DNA from: Streptacidiphilus jeojiense
GTDB lineage: Bacteria; Actinomycetota; Actinomycetes; Streptomycetales; Streptomycetaceae
Direction of reading: 5' to 3'
Length of the DNA stretch: 64,000 bases
NCBI RefSeq assembly: GCF_000719095.1
Contig: NZ_JOEH01000018.1
Span: forward strand, 1 to 64,000
Positions 17,800 to 25,372 of this stretch are shown here, in pieces. Made by a program: the position numbers and the translations under genes. How positions within the stretch are numbered: the stretch's first letter is position 1; every line of letters starts with the position of its first letter. The notes beneath the pieces were generated by a model. It did no database searches, had not been told where the DNA came from, and was given only the letters and a program-made list of their open reading frames with translations.

Positions 17800-18741
17800 A
17801 TGAACGCCACCCCTGACTTCCGATTCGATGGACGGGTCGCCATCGTGACCGGCGCCGGCCGCGGCCTCGGCCGGGCACACGCGCTGCTGCTCGCCGAGCG
17901 CGGCGCCAAGGTCGTCGTGAACGACCTCGGTGGCACCAAGGAGGGCGACGGCAGCGACTCCGGGCCGGCCAACGACGTCGTCCAGGAGATCACCGCCGCG
18001 GGCGGCGTCGCCGTCGCCGACACCAACAACGTGGGCACCGAGGCGGGCTGCCACGCCCTGGTCGAAGGAGCCGTCGGCGCGTTCGGGCGCATCGACATCG
18101 TGGTGAACAACGCCGGCATCTCCCGCTTCGCCACCTTCCCGGAGGCCGACGCGGAGAACCTGGAGCGCACCCTCGACGTGCACCTGCGCGGCACCTGGCA
18201 CACCACCCGCGCTGCCTGGCCGTACATGGTCGAGCAGGGCTACGGACGGGTGATCACCACGACGTCCACCGGCATGTTCGGGCTCGCCGACAACCTCGCC
18301 TACGCCACCGCGAAGGGCGCGCTCATCGGCTTCACCCGCAGCCTGGCGGTGGAGGCCGCCTCGCACGGCATCCTGGTCAACTGCATCGCGCCGAACGCGA
18401 TCACCCGGCCGAGCACGACCGCGGGGAAGCCGAACATCACCACCCGGCAGCTGGACGAGGCGCGCATCCAGGCGATGCAGACCGGGCTGGTCTCGCCGAT
18501 GGTGGCCTACCTGGCGCACGAGGACTGCAAGGTCAACGGCGAGATCCTGGTGGCCGGCGCGCACCGGTTCGCCCGCTGGCTGCTCGCGGTCACCCCCGGC
18601 TACCGCTCCCCCGGCGCCGAGGTGCCCACCGTCGAGGAGATCGCCGAGCACTGGGACGAGATCAACGACGAGTCCGGCTACTACGTCCCGGCGAACCTGC
18701 ACGACTGGGCGTCGACGTTCATGGCCCACCTGAACGCCTGA
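17800..18741 (+). CDS. SDR-family dehydrogenase (multifunctional-enzyme-2-like hydroxyacyl-CoA dehydrogenase type)
   Basis: 313 aa. Cofactor loop TGAGRGLGRAHAL, then VVVNDLGGT with a long insert before DVVQEI, NNAGI, and the catalytic Tyr/Lys in YATAK. The VNDLGG insert arrangement resembles the (3R)-hydroxyacyl-CoA dehydrogenase part of peroxisomal multifunctional enzyme type 2 and related actinobacterial SDRs. The extended C-terminus (SGYYVPANLHDWASTF) supports that. The ATG at 17800 has the strong AAGGAG. It is divergent from the BVMO gene. Its role as alcohol or hydroxyacyl-CoA oxidiser is inferred. Confidence 0.85.
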   Translation: MNATPDFRFDGRVAIVTGAGRGLGRAHALLLAERGAKVVVNDLGGTKEGDGSDSGPANDVVQEITAAGGVAVADTNNVGTEAGCHALVEGAVGAFGRIDIVVNNAGISRFATFPEADAENLERTLDVHLRGTWHTTRAAWPYMVEQGYGRVITTTSTGMFGLADNLAYATAKGALIGFTRSLAVEAASHGILVNCIAPNAITRPSTTAGKPNITTRQLDEARIQAMQTGLVSPMVAYLAHEDCKVNGEILVAGAHRFARWLLAVTPGYRSPGAEVPTVEEIAEHWDEINDESGYYVPANLHDWASTFMAHLNA

Positions 18742-18760
18742 ACGCCTGAACGAACGACTC

Positions 18761-18810
18761 GCAGCAGTGCCGTTGACCGGTCAACGAGGACCGGTCAACG
18801 GCACTGCTGC
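18761..18810. terminator. bidirectional terminator with perfect 22-bp stem
   Basis: The arms 18761-18782 and 18789-18810 are perfectly complementary around a 6-nt loop (AACGAG). It lies between the convergent SDR and TetR genes. Part of the stem (TTGACCGGTCAA) is itself palindromic. Confidence 0.85.
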
Positions 18811-18823
18811 GTAAAGGGGGCTG

Positions 18824-19534
18824 TCAGTCCGTCAGGGCCGCGCGCGGGTCCCCCTGGGCCAGCGGGGCCAGGATCCCGGCGCTGAGGAAGGTGATCAGGT
18901 CCTCGACCAGCACGTCGATCTTGGCAGGCAGATGTGCGCGCTTGCGCTGGGCGGACTGGTAGCGGGCCAGCGCGTGCACGGCGCTGGTCAGCGTCACCAG
19001 CCAGCGCTCGTCGAGCACGGCCTCCGGGACCTGCGGAACCAGCCGCCCGAGCAGGGTCCGCAGCGTGACCACCGAGGAACCGGTGCGCACGCCGACCAGG
19101 CCCTCGTAGCCGCCCTCCTCGGTGATGTAGAGGGAGAGGAAGGGCAGGTAGTGGTTGTCGGGCTGGAAGTGGATCGCCAGCGGCCGGACGAACGCGCTGA
19201 CCACGTCGGTGACGGTGGGGGTCCGGCCGCCGAGCATCAGATCGGCGACGATGCCGGTGCGGCTGGCCTCGCTCTCGGCCCCGCGGAACTCCATGATGGC
19301 CTTCACCACCTCGTCGCGGTCCCCGAAGTGGTACTGCACGCTCGCGTGGTTGCGCTGGCCGGCGGCGATGCCGATGTCCCGCAGCGGAACGGCTGAGATC
19401 CCGTGTTCGGCGAAGAGCCGCTCGGCGGCCGTGAGGATCCGCTGCCGGGTCACCTGACCTCGGACGTTGGCGCGCTGTCCGCCGGTCGGGGAGCCGCCGC
19501 GGCGCGCGGGCCGCTCAGGCGAGGTCTGTGACAT
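18824..19534 (-). CDS. TetR-family transcriptional regulator
   Basis: 236 aa. N-terminal helix-turn-helix with QRILTAAERLFAEHG, VPLRDIGIAAGQRNHASVQYHFGDRDEVV, then a helical ligand domain. It is the last gene of a four-gene minus-strand unit (SDR, CMD-like, HtaA-like, TetR) with gaps of 5 to 6 bp or overlaps. It would therefore be made in step with the enzymes it probably represses. The perfect 20-bp palindrome at 21455-21474 before the first gene is its best candidate operator. The effector is unknown. Confidence 0.88.
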   Translation of the reverse strand: MSQTSPERPARRGGSPTGGQRANVRGQVTRQRILTAAERLFAEHGISAVPLRDIGIAAGQRNHASVQYHFGDRDEVVKAIMEFRGAESEASRTGIVADLMLGGRTPTVTDVVSAFVRPLAIHFQPDNHYLPFLSLYITEEGGYEGLVGVRTGSSVVTLRTLLGRLVPQVPEAVLDERWLVTLTSAVHALARYQSAQRKRAHLPAKIDVLVEDLITFLSAGILAPLAQGDPRAALTD

Positions 19535-19540
19535 GGGCGC

Positions 19541-20014
19541 TCAATTTATCAGTACGGCGGCGTCGATCGGGGCGAACTCCGAGCCGGCCGCGTAGACGTC
19601 CCCGAAGACCGCGACCCCGGCCTCGGTCAGGTACGGGACCAGGGCCGGCCAGCGGACCAGCCCGGCCTCCTGGACCGGAGCGGCGGGCGCCGTGGTGGCC
19701 ACGGTGACCCGGCCGTCGTCCGCACCGCGGATGCTGAGCGCGCCGCCACCCTCCGTCAGCCGCAGCTGCAGGTCGCGCAGTTCGACGTCGAGGAATCCGT
19801 GGTGCGCCTGGAAGCGGACCGCTCCCCCGAAGGAGAGCGTCCGGCCCTCGCTGTCCTCCTCGGCCGCCAGCAGCGGGAACACGAAGGCCCCGCCGGTGCC
19901 CGGCTCGGCGCCGTCCAGGGCCTCGCAGCTGCCGCCCGCGATCACGCGCACATAGTGGACGAAGGAGTCCTTCACCGCCCAGCGCAGCGCCCCCGGGCGC
20001 ACCGTGCCGCTCAA
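19541..20014 (-). CDS. HtaA-domain protein without signal peptide
   Basis: 157 aa, essentially one HtaA-like domain: LRWAVKDSFVHYVRVIAGG at the start, FVFPLLAAEE, then LSFGGAVRFQAHHGFLDV with the following RDLQLRL. HtaA domains in corynebacteria bind haem at the cell surface through a Tyr and a His; a Tyr (FVHY) and His pair (AHH) are present here. Unlike the known haem-uptake proteins it has no signal peptide or anchor, and it lies in a catabolic operon. The TTG start overlaps the upstream stop as TTGA, suggesting translational coupling. It may be a cytoplasmic ligand-binding protein; function unknown. Confidence 0.65.
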   Translation of the reverse strand: MSGTVRPGALRWAVKDSFVHYVRVIAGGSCEALDGAEPGTGGAFVFPLLAAEEDSEGRTLSFGGAVRFQAHHGFLDVELRDLQLRLTEGGGALSIRGADDGRVTVATTAPAAPVQEAGLVRWPALVPYLTEAGVAVFGDVYAAGSEFAPIDAAVLIN

Positions 20015-20664
20015 CGGTCGCGCCGCTGCTCGGCGGGGCGGTGGTCGGCGGGGCGGTGGTCGGCGGGGCGGTGCTCATCGGGGAAGCCGGTCATGCCGTC
20101 CTCCAGTTCCAGCCCCAGGGCGTTGAAGGCCATGCAGTGCATGTCGTAGGTGCCCACGGTGAAGACGAAGTCGATGAGCTGCTGGCGGGAGAACTGCGCC
20201 TCCAGTTCGCTCCAGGTGCCGTCGGCGATGTTCTTGCTGCCGCACAGCTCGTCCACGGCCCTGACCACGGCGCTGTCGCCCTTCGACCACACGGCGGCGT
20301 CGGGGCCCTCGGAGAGCCCCGCGATCTCGGCGTCGGTGAGCCACCCGGCGGCCCGGCTCATCCGCACGTGCTGGGCCCACTCGTACTCGCCGTAGCCGAG
20401 CCAGGTGGAGCGGACGATGGCGATCTCGCGGACCCGGTCCGGGAGGGTGGAGTTGCGCAGGTGGTTGGAGAAGGGCATCCAGCCGCGGATCAGGGCCGGG
20501 TGCCAGGCGTAGATGCCGAGGATGTGGGACTGCGGACGGGCGACCGGTCCGTCGGTCGCGGCGGCCTGACCGCCCGGCACATGGGCGCGGAGCGCGGAGA
20601 AGGCCTCGTCGACCTCGTCGGTCCAGTCGTCGACGGGGCGGACCGGGATGCGTGGCTGACTCAT
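20011..20664 (-). CDS. carboxymuconolactone decarboxylase/AhpD-like protein
   Basis: 217 aa. The conserved block is HLRNSTLPDRVREIAIVR, then GYGEYEWAQHVRMSRAAG with TDAEI, and LIDFVFTVGTYDMHCMAFNALG. This is the CMD fold with the Glu and His of the family, but without the CxxC pair of AhpD peroxidases, so it is not expected to be a disulfide reductase. It starts 5 bp after the SDR gene. The C-terminal tail has three HRPAD-type pentapeptide repeats encoded by exact 15-bp DNA repeats. CMD proteins of this type are common in steroid and aromatic catabolic clusters. Confidence 0.85.
   Translation of the reverse strand: MSQPRIPVRPVDDWTDEVDEAFSALRAHVPGGQAAATDGPVARPQSHILGIYAWHPALIRGWMPFSNHLRNSTLPDRVREIAIVRSTWLGYGEYEWAQHVRMSRAAGWLTDAEIAGLSEGPDAAVWSKGDSAVVRAVDELCGSKNIADGTWSELEAQFSRQQLIDFVFTVGTYDMHCMAFNALGLELEDGMTGFPDEHRPADHRPADHRPAEQRRDR
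20031..20075. repeat. three 15-bp tandem repeats in the CMD gene tail
   Basis: The unit CGGCGGGGCGGTGGT is repeated exactly at 20031-20045 and 20046-20060, with one change at 20061-20075. It encodes the repeated pentapeptide HRPAD/HRPAE on the minus strand. The repeat number is likely to vary between strains. Confidence 0.85.
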
Positions 20665-20669
20665 GGAAA

Positions 20670-21425
20670 TCACCCTATGAAGGAGCCGCCGTTGACGCTG
20701 ACGGTCTGACCCGTCACGTACGACGCCTCGTCGGATACGAGATAGGCGACCGCGGCGGCGATGTCGTCGCCGCTGCCGGTCCGGCCGACCGGGATGAACT
20801 TGGCCATCTCCTCGGCCGAGGGCATGGCGCCGGTGGCGCGCTTCTTCTCCACGCTCGGGGTGTCGATCGACGACGGCGCCACCGTGTTGACGGTGATGCC
20901 GGAGCGTCCGAACTCCATCGCGAGGGCCTTGGTCAGGGCGAGCTGTCCGCCCTTGGAGGCCGCATAGTGGGCCATCCTCGGTGCGCCGCGCTGGGCGCTG
21001 GAGGAGGAGATCAGCACCACCCGGCCCCAGCCCGCGGCGACCAGGTCGGGCAGGGCCGACTGGACCACGTTGAAGGTGCCGGTCAGGTTGATCGACAGGG
21101 TCTCGTTCCACTGCTGGAGCGTCATGTCCAGGAACGGCTGCTGCCGGGCGATCGCCGCGTTGGCCACGACGACGGCCAGCGGCCCCAGCTCCAGCCGGGC
21201 TGCCGCCAGCGCCGCGTCCACCTGTTCGCGGTCGCTGACGTCGGCGCGGTAGCCGCGGGCGACGCCGCCGGCCTTCTCGATGGAGGTGGCTGCCTCTTCC
21301 GCCGCGCCGTCGACCACGTCGAGAATGGCGACCCTGAGTCCGCTCTTCGCGAGGCGCTCGGCGATGGCCCGACCGATGCCCGCGGCTCCCCCGGTGACGA
21401 CGGCGACCCGATCCGTGCTGGTCAT
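20670..21425 (-). CDS. SDR-family oxidoreductase (FabG-like)
   Basis: 251 aa classical SDR. TGGAAGIGRAIAERL, an NNAG variant (VANAAIARQQ), the Ser/Tyr/Lys catalytic set (ISSSSAQ, HYAASKGG) and the C-terminal TGQTVSVNGGSFIG are all in place. It leads the operon with the CMD-like, HtaA-like and TetR genes. The ATG at 21425 has AAGG upstream; a longer frame to 21479 overlaps the operator and is less likely. It is likely an NAD(P)-dependent alcohol/ketone or 3-hydroxyacyl dehydrogenase. The substrate is unknown. Confidence 0.88.
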   Translation of the reverse strand: MTSTDRVAVVTGGAAGIGRAIAERLAKSGLRVAILDVVDGAAEEAATSIEKAGGVARGYRADVSDREQVDAALAAARLELGPLAVVVANAAIARQQPFLDMTLQQWNETLSINLTGTFNVVQSALPDLVAAGWGRVVLISSSSAQRGAPRMAHYAASKGGQLALTKALAMEFGRSGITVNTVAPSSIDTPSVEKKRATGAMPSAEEMAKFIPVGRTGSGDDIAAAVAYLVSDEASYVTGQTVSVNGGSFIG

Positions 21426-21454
21426 AGGAGCCTTCCTCAGAGACTGTTTCGGCA

Positions 21455-21474
21455 AACGGAACGACCGTTCCGTT
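21455..21474. promoter_or_regulatory. 20-bp TetR-type palindrome
   Basis: AACGGAACG and its exact complement CGTTCCGTT are separated by 2 bp, 30 bp upstream of the SDR operon and 126 bp upstream of the ferredoxin reductase gene. A half-site GTTCCGTT recurs at 21570-21577, close to the reductase start. It probably binds the TetR encoded last in the SDR operon. Confidence 0.75.
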
Positions 21475-21599
21475 GTCAAGAATGCGCTCAGGTTGGCACG
21501 CTGCAGAATGCCATGTCAACTGCTTGACATGCCGTTCGGCACAAACGACACTCGCTGAAAGAATCACCTGTTCCGTTATACGACACACTGGGAGTGGAC

Positions 21600-22958
21600 G
21601 TGCGCGCGCTACGAGTCGCAGTCGTGGGCTCCGGCCCCGCCGGAGCGTTCTGTGCTCAGATCCTGGCCGAGGAGGCCGACCACCCGGTCTCCGTCGACGT
21701 CTTCGAGCGCCTCCCCACGCCGTTCGGCCTGGTGCGCTACGGCGTCGCGCCCGACCACCAGAAGATCAAGTCCATTGTCGCCTCGTTCGCCGAGATCTTC
21801 GAGACGCCCGGCGTCCGCTTCCTCGGCAATGTGACGGTCGGTTCGGACATCACCGTCAGCGAACTGCGCGAGCACTACGACGCGGTGGTGCTGGCGTCCG
21901 GCGCGCCGCTGGACCGCCGGCTGGGCGTCCCCGGCGAGGACCTCGGCGGCGTGGTCCCGGCCGGCCGCTTCGTCTCCTGGTACAGCGGGCACCCGGACGC
22001 CGACTTCGACACCTCGCTGCTGTCCGCCGAGCGCGCGGTCGTCGTCGGCGTCGGCAACGTCGCCCTGGACGTGGCGCGGATGCTGGTGCGCACGCCCGAC
22101 GAACTGCGCCGCACCGACGTGCCCGAGCACGTCATCGAGGCCCTGGCCGGCCATGCGGTCCGCGAGGTCTGCATCGTCGGGCGGCGCGGGCCCGAGGCCG
22201 CCAAGTTCACCGGCAAGGAACTCCTGGAACTGGCCGAGGTCGAGGGCGCGGACGTGATCGTCCCCGCCGAGGAACTGGCGCTCGCGGAGGCGGCGCAGCA
22301 GGCCGGCGCGGGCGCGCCGAGCAGGCCCGCGGTCACGCGGATGCTGGGCTCGCTGCGGAAGATCGCCGACCGGCAACCGCAGGGCCGGTCGCGCGCCATC
22401 CGCTTCCTGTTCAACCGGACGCCGGTCGAGTTCGTCGGCGACACCTCGGTCACCGGCATCGCCCTGGCCCACACCGCGGACCCCACGCAGGTCGAGGTCC
22501 TGGAGACGGGCCTGGTGCTGCCTGCGATCGGCTACCGCAGCGTCCCCCTCGGCGGGGCGCCGTTCGACGAGGCGACCGGCACGGTCCCGCACCGCGACTC
22601 CCGGGTGCTGGACGGCGACCGGACCGTGCCGGGCCTGTACGTGGTCGGTTGGGCGAAGCGCGGCCCCAGCGGGGTGATCGGCACCAACCGGCTGTGCGCG
22701 AGCGAGACGGCCACCGCCGTCCTGGCGGACGCCGCGGCCGCCGCTGCCGCACCGGAGCGAGACACCGACACGGACACGGACACCGACAGCACGGCCATCG
22801 ACGACCTGCTGCGCTCGCGTGGCGTGCCGGTGGTGAACTGGAGCCGCTGGCTGGCCATCGAGGCGGCCGAGGTGCGGCTCGGCCAGGCCTCGGGCCGGGA
22901 CCGCGCCAAGTTCCACCACCGCGCCGACATGCTGGTGGCCGCCGGCATCGACCGGTGA
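21600..22958 (+). CDS. FprA-like NADPH-ferredoxin reductase (adrenodoxin reductase family)
   Basis: 452 aa. FAD loop VVGSGPAGAFCAQ, then the family block RLPTPFGLVRYGVAPDHQKIK, the NADP loop VVGVGNVALDVARML, and the C-terminal GWAKRGPSGVIGTNR. Adrenodoxin-reductase homologues pass electrons from NADPH to ferredoxins feeding P450s and oxygenases, so the ferredoxin/P450 pair at 34-36 kb and the second P450 at 39.4 kb are possible clients. Starts GTG 21594 and GTG 21600 are both possible; 21600 has better spacing from GGGAG. A DTDTDTD acidic run precedes the last 45 residues. Confidence 0.9.
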   Translation: MRALRVAVVGSGPAGAFCAQILAEEADHPVSVDVFERLPTPFGLVRYGVAPDHQKIKSIVASFAEIFETPGVRFLGNVTVGSDITVSELREHYDAVVLASGAPLDRRLGVPGEDLGGVVPAGRFVSWYSGHPDADFDTSLLSAERAVVVGVGNVALDVARMLVRTPDELRRTDVPEHVIEALAGHAVREVCIVGRRGPEAAKFTGKELLELAEVEGADVIVPAEELALAEAAQQAGAGAPSRPAVTRMLGSLRKIADRQPQGRSRAIRFLFNRTPVEFVGDTSVTGIALAHTADPTQVEVLETGLVLPAIGYRSVPLGGAPFDEATGTVPHRDSRVLDGDRTVPGLYVVGWAKRGPSGVIGTNRLCASETATAVLADAAAAAAAPERDTDTDTDTDSTAIDDLLRSRGVPVVNWSRWLAIEAAEVRLGQASGRDRAKFHHRADMLVAAGIDR

Positions 22959-23060
22959 CCCACCGTCGGATCCGCCCCTGTACCCCTATGCTCTACGTGC
23001 TCAGATCAAGGCGAGAAATCCTCACACAGGTCACCGCCTGCCAGGGCGGCCCCTGCTAGT

Positions 23061-23077
23061 GTTTGGTTAAAGAGAAC
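23061..23077. promoter_or_regulatory. TTAAA-centred element shared with the ALDH promoter
   Basis: GTTTGGTTAAAGAGAAC here resembles CGTTCGGTTAAACGAACG at 27164-27181 upstream of the aldehyde dehydrogenase. It may be a second binding site for a shared regulator or a core promoter element. Confidence 0.35.
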
Positions 23078-23082
23078 TCCCA

Positions 23083-23097
23083 TCCCACTGAACGGGC
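23083..23097. promoter_or_regulatory. IclR-like 15-bp operator, copy 1
   Basis: TCCCA-CTGAA-CGGGC, 15 bp before the iclR start codon. Four more copies of the same 5-5-5 pattern lie at 26948, 40680, 44501 (minus strand) and 44551. The position suits autorepression. Confidence 0.6.
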
Positions 23098-23112
23098 CAG
23101 AAGGAGCAGCGC

Positions 23113-23919
23113 GTGGAGTCGCAGGCAACCGAGGTGACCGCAGGCGCCCCCGATCGCCAGCGGCATCCGCTCGCCCGGGGGGTCGAGATCCTCACCCTGA
23201 TGGTCGACGGCGGCAAGCAGGTCTACGGGGTGCGCGACCTCGGCACCCGCATCGGCGTCAGCGCCAGCACCGCCCACCGACTCCTCAGTGACCTGGAGGA
23301 GTTGGGCATGGTGGCCCGCACCCCGACCGGCAGCTACCGGCTCGGGATGGAGTTCCTGCGGCTGGCCTGGACCACCAACACCCGTTTCCCGATCCGCGAG
23401 GCCGCCAACGACGTCCTGGCCGACGTCACCGAGCGCAGCGGCGAGTCGGCGTTCTTCGCGGTCTACAACGACCAGCGCCGGCAGATGATGTTCGCGCTGT
23501 CCGTCGAGTCCCCGCACCCGCTGCGCTACACCGTCCCGCAGGGCGTCTGGCTCCCGCTGCACGCGGGGGCCAGCGGTCTGGCGATCCTCGCCTTCCTGCC
23601 GACCGAGGTGCAGGACGCGATCGTGCACGGCAGCCTCGACGTGCTCACCAACCGGACCCTGGTCGATCCCGACAAGCTCGCCGAGCGGCTGGCCCAGATC
23701 CGGCGGGACGGCTACGCCATATCGCACGGCGAGCGGATCGACGGGGCGATCGCCATCGCCGCGCCGGTGATGGGCCCGGCGGACGCCGTCATCGGCGACG
23801 TCGGCATCACCATCCCGGAGACCCGCTTCAACGCGACGACCACCGCGGACTTCACCGAACTGGTCAAGCAGGCCGCACAGGTGCTCACCCGCAGATTCAC
23901 CGGCGCCGAGAAGCCGTAG
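23113..23919 (+). CDS. IclR-family transcriptional regulator
   Basis: 268 aa. The winged helix (VRDLGTRIGVSASTAHRLLSDLEELGMV, about residues 41-68) is followed by the IclR effector domain (ESAFFAVYNDQRR, VWLPLHAGASGLAIL, DGYAISHGERIDGAIAIAAPV). IclR proteins in catabolic clusters act as repressors or activators responding to aromatic acids and related metabolites. The GTG start has AAGGAG. A 15-bp palindrome in its own leader recurs before MFS, P450/GntR and hydratase operons in this window, making it a candidate regulator of the whole block. The effector is unknown. Confidence 0.92.
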   Translation: MESQATEVTAGAPDRQRHPLARGVEILTLMVDGGKQVYGVRDLGTRIGVSASTAHRLLSDLEELGMVARTPTGSYRLGMEFLRLAWTTNTRFPIREAANDVLADVTERSGESAFFAVYNDQRRQMMFALSVESPHPLRYTVPQGVWLPLHAGASGLAILAFLPTEVQDAIVHGSLDVLTNRTLVDPDKLAERLAQIRRDGYAISHGERIDGAIAIAAPVMGPADAVIGDVGITIPETRFNATTTADFTELVKQAAQVLTRRFTGAEKP

Positions 23920-23939
23920 GCCGGCGGCCCTTGTCCCAG

Positions 23940-23983
23940 CGCTGAGGCCCCGCCCCGGAACGTTCCGGGGCGGGGCCTCAGCG
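23940..23983. terminator. bidirectional terminator, perfect palindrome
   Basis: The 44-bp segment is a perfect GC-rich palindrome with a CG centre (23961-23962). It separates the convergent iclR and EthD-like genes. Confidence 0.85.
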
Positions 23984-24003
23984 GTTGCCGGACCGCAGGC
24001 CGG

Positions 24004-24321
24004 CTAGTCCTTCGCCAGCAGCGGCAGCATGGCGACCGTGGTGACGTCGAGGGCGTCGCTCGTGCTCAGGCCGGAGGTGAAGAGCTTGTCGCGGGCGGCT
24101 TCGGCGGAGCCCTCCACCTCGTAGAGCGTCACGTAGCGGTGCGAGACGCCGGCGGCGGACTCGGGGGCCAGGTAGCGGCGGGCGGAGACGATGCCGGGGA
24201 GGGCGAGCACCTCGGGGATGTGGGTCTCCCAGTACCAGGTGCGGAACTCCTCCTCCCGGCCCTCGACCGGGTTGGTGAGCGCCAGCAGGATCTCGTGCGC
24301 GGGCTGGGAACTGTCGGTCAT
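24004..24321 (-). CDS. small EthD/dimeric alpha-beta barrel-like protein
   Basis: 105 aa. It has the features of EthD-type ferredoxin-like dimers: a first strand EILLALTNPVEGREEEFRTWYWETHIPEVLALPGIVSARRY (length abbreviated by position, residues 10-50), then VSHRYVTLYEVEG. Such small proteins occur in degradation clusters as enzymes or accessory proteins of uncertain chemistry. It follows the VOC gene by 11 bp, so the two form a unit. I cannot assign a reaction. Confidence 0.65.
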   Translation of the reverse strand: MTDSSQPAHEILLALTNPVEGREEEFRTWYWETHIPEVLALPGIVSARRYLAPESAAGVSHRYVTLYEVEGSAEAARDKLFTSGLSTSDALDVTTVAMLPLLAKD

Positions 24322-24332
24322 CAGATGTCTCC

Positions 24333-25250
24333 TCAAATGGAATCGGTGGTGAAGCCCCACGGGACGCCGAGGCTGGTGGCCGGGTCGGTCACCAGGGCGG
24401 TCCGTGAGCGGTGTGCGATGCGCACGCCCTCGGCATCGAGGTGCTTGGCGGTGCGCTCCAGGTCGACCACCTTCCAGGTGATCGCGTGGTAGGTGTCCTG
24501 CGGCACGTGGGCCGCCGCATCGGCGGCGGCCGGGCTGCCGGGGTCCGGTGCGGCGAAGTGGAACACCGTGTCGGCGAGCCGGACGAAGGGACCCTCGACG
24601 CCGCGCAGTTCGTCGCGGCCGGTGCGCACCACCTCGCCGCCGAGGACGTTCACGGTGAGCCGCAGCGCGCGTTCCGGACGGGACGTCAGCACGGTGTGGT
24701 GCGAGGCGTGTTGGATGCCGAGCGGATCGTCCTCGGCGACCTCCGGAACCGTCCAGCCCTCGCGCACCCGCGGGTCGAGCGGGAAGGGGAACATCTCGAA
24801 GAAGGCGTACCGCAGCCCGGCGTCGTCCGGCAGGGTGTGGAACGGTGACGGACCGCCGGGCCACTCCTCGCCGTCGACGACGGAGTCGTGCGAGTCGACC
24901 AGCCGCAGGCCCTCGGCGCGGAGTTCGCGGTACAGCTCCTTGACGCCGTCGACGTACCAGCCGGTCGTCTCCAGGTGCGGGACCTCGACGTCCGGGTAGC
25001 GCTGGGTGCCGCCGGTGAGGTAGCGCTTCGGTTCCAGGCTGTCGATGAGCACGTCGCTGACCGAGGTGAAGGTCGAGTACCCGACGGAGTGTCCGGGCGC
25101 CGGCGGCTCGGGCATGACGACGGAGAAGTTGGTGCTCGGGCGGCCGAAGACCCGGGCGAAGAAGTCTTCCGCCTGGTCCAGGCTGGGGACGTGGATCCTC
25201 GGGTGGTACAGCATCCGCACGTGGAAGGGGCGGTCGGTACCGTCGTTCAC
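24333..25250 (-). CDS. two-module vicinal oxygen chelate (glyoxalase-fold) protein
   Basis: 305 aa, two VOC modules. The first begins RMLYHPRIHVPSLDQAEDFFARVFG and ends near YAFFEMFPF, whose Glu could be a metal ligand. The second begins IQHASHHTVLTSRPERALRL and has DTYHAITWKVVDLERT. Size and two-domain layout match both glyoxalase-like proteins and type I extradiol dioxygenases, but the three ligands of an extradiol enzyme cannot be placed confidently, so ring cleavage is only a possibility. It is grouped with the EthD-like gene. Confidence 0.7.
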   Translation of the reverse strand: MNDGTDRPFHVRMLYHPRIHVPSLDQAEDFFARVFGRPSTNFSVVMPEPPAPGHSVGYSTFTSVSDVLIDSLEPKRYLTGGTQRYPDVEVPHLETTGWYVDGVKELYRELRAEGLRLVDSHDSVVDGEEWPGGPSPFHTLPDDAGLRYAFFEMFPFPLDPRVREGWTVPEVAEDDPLGIQHASHHTVLTSRPERALRLTVNVLGGEVVRTGRDELRGVEGPFVRLADTVFHFAAPDPGSPAAADAAAHVPQDTYHAITWKVVDLERTAKHLDAEGVRIAHRSRTALVTDPATSLGVPWGFTTDSI

Positions 25251-25302
25251 TGTCGATCTCCTTGCGTCGGTGCTGGTGGTGCTGGCCGGGCCGGGGTGCC
25301 GT

Positions 25303-25342
25303 GGCTCTGTCCGCGGTCCCCCAGGGGGCCGCGGACAGAGCC
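25303..25342. terminator. stem-loop terminator between MFS and VOC genes
   Basis: GGCTCTGTCCGCGG at 25303-25316 pairs exactly with CCGCGGACAGAGCC at 25329-25342. It probably ends the MFS transcript before the VOC/EthD unit. Confidence 0.8.
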
Positions 25343-25372
25343 GGGCGGCCGACTTCGGCCGGACGGACCGGT

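Noticed and set aside
18761..18810. The TTGACCGGTCAA palindrome as a TetR operator
   Set aside because: It is part of a perfect 22-bp hairpin between two convergent gene ends, where a terminator is the simpler reading.
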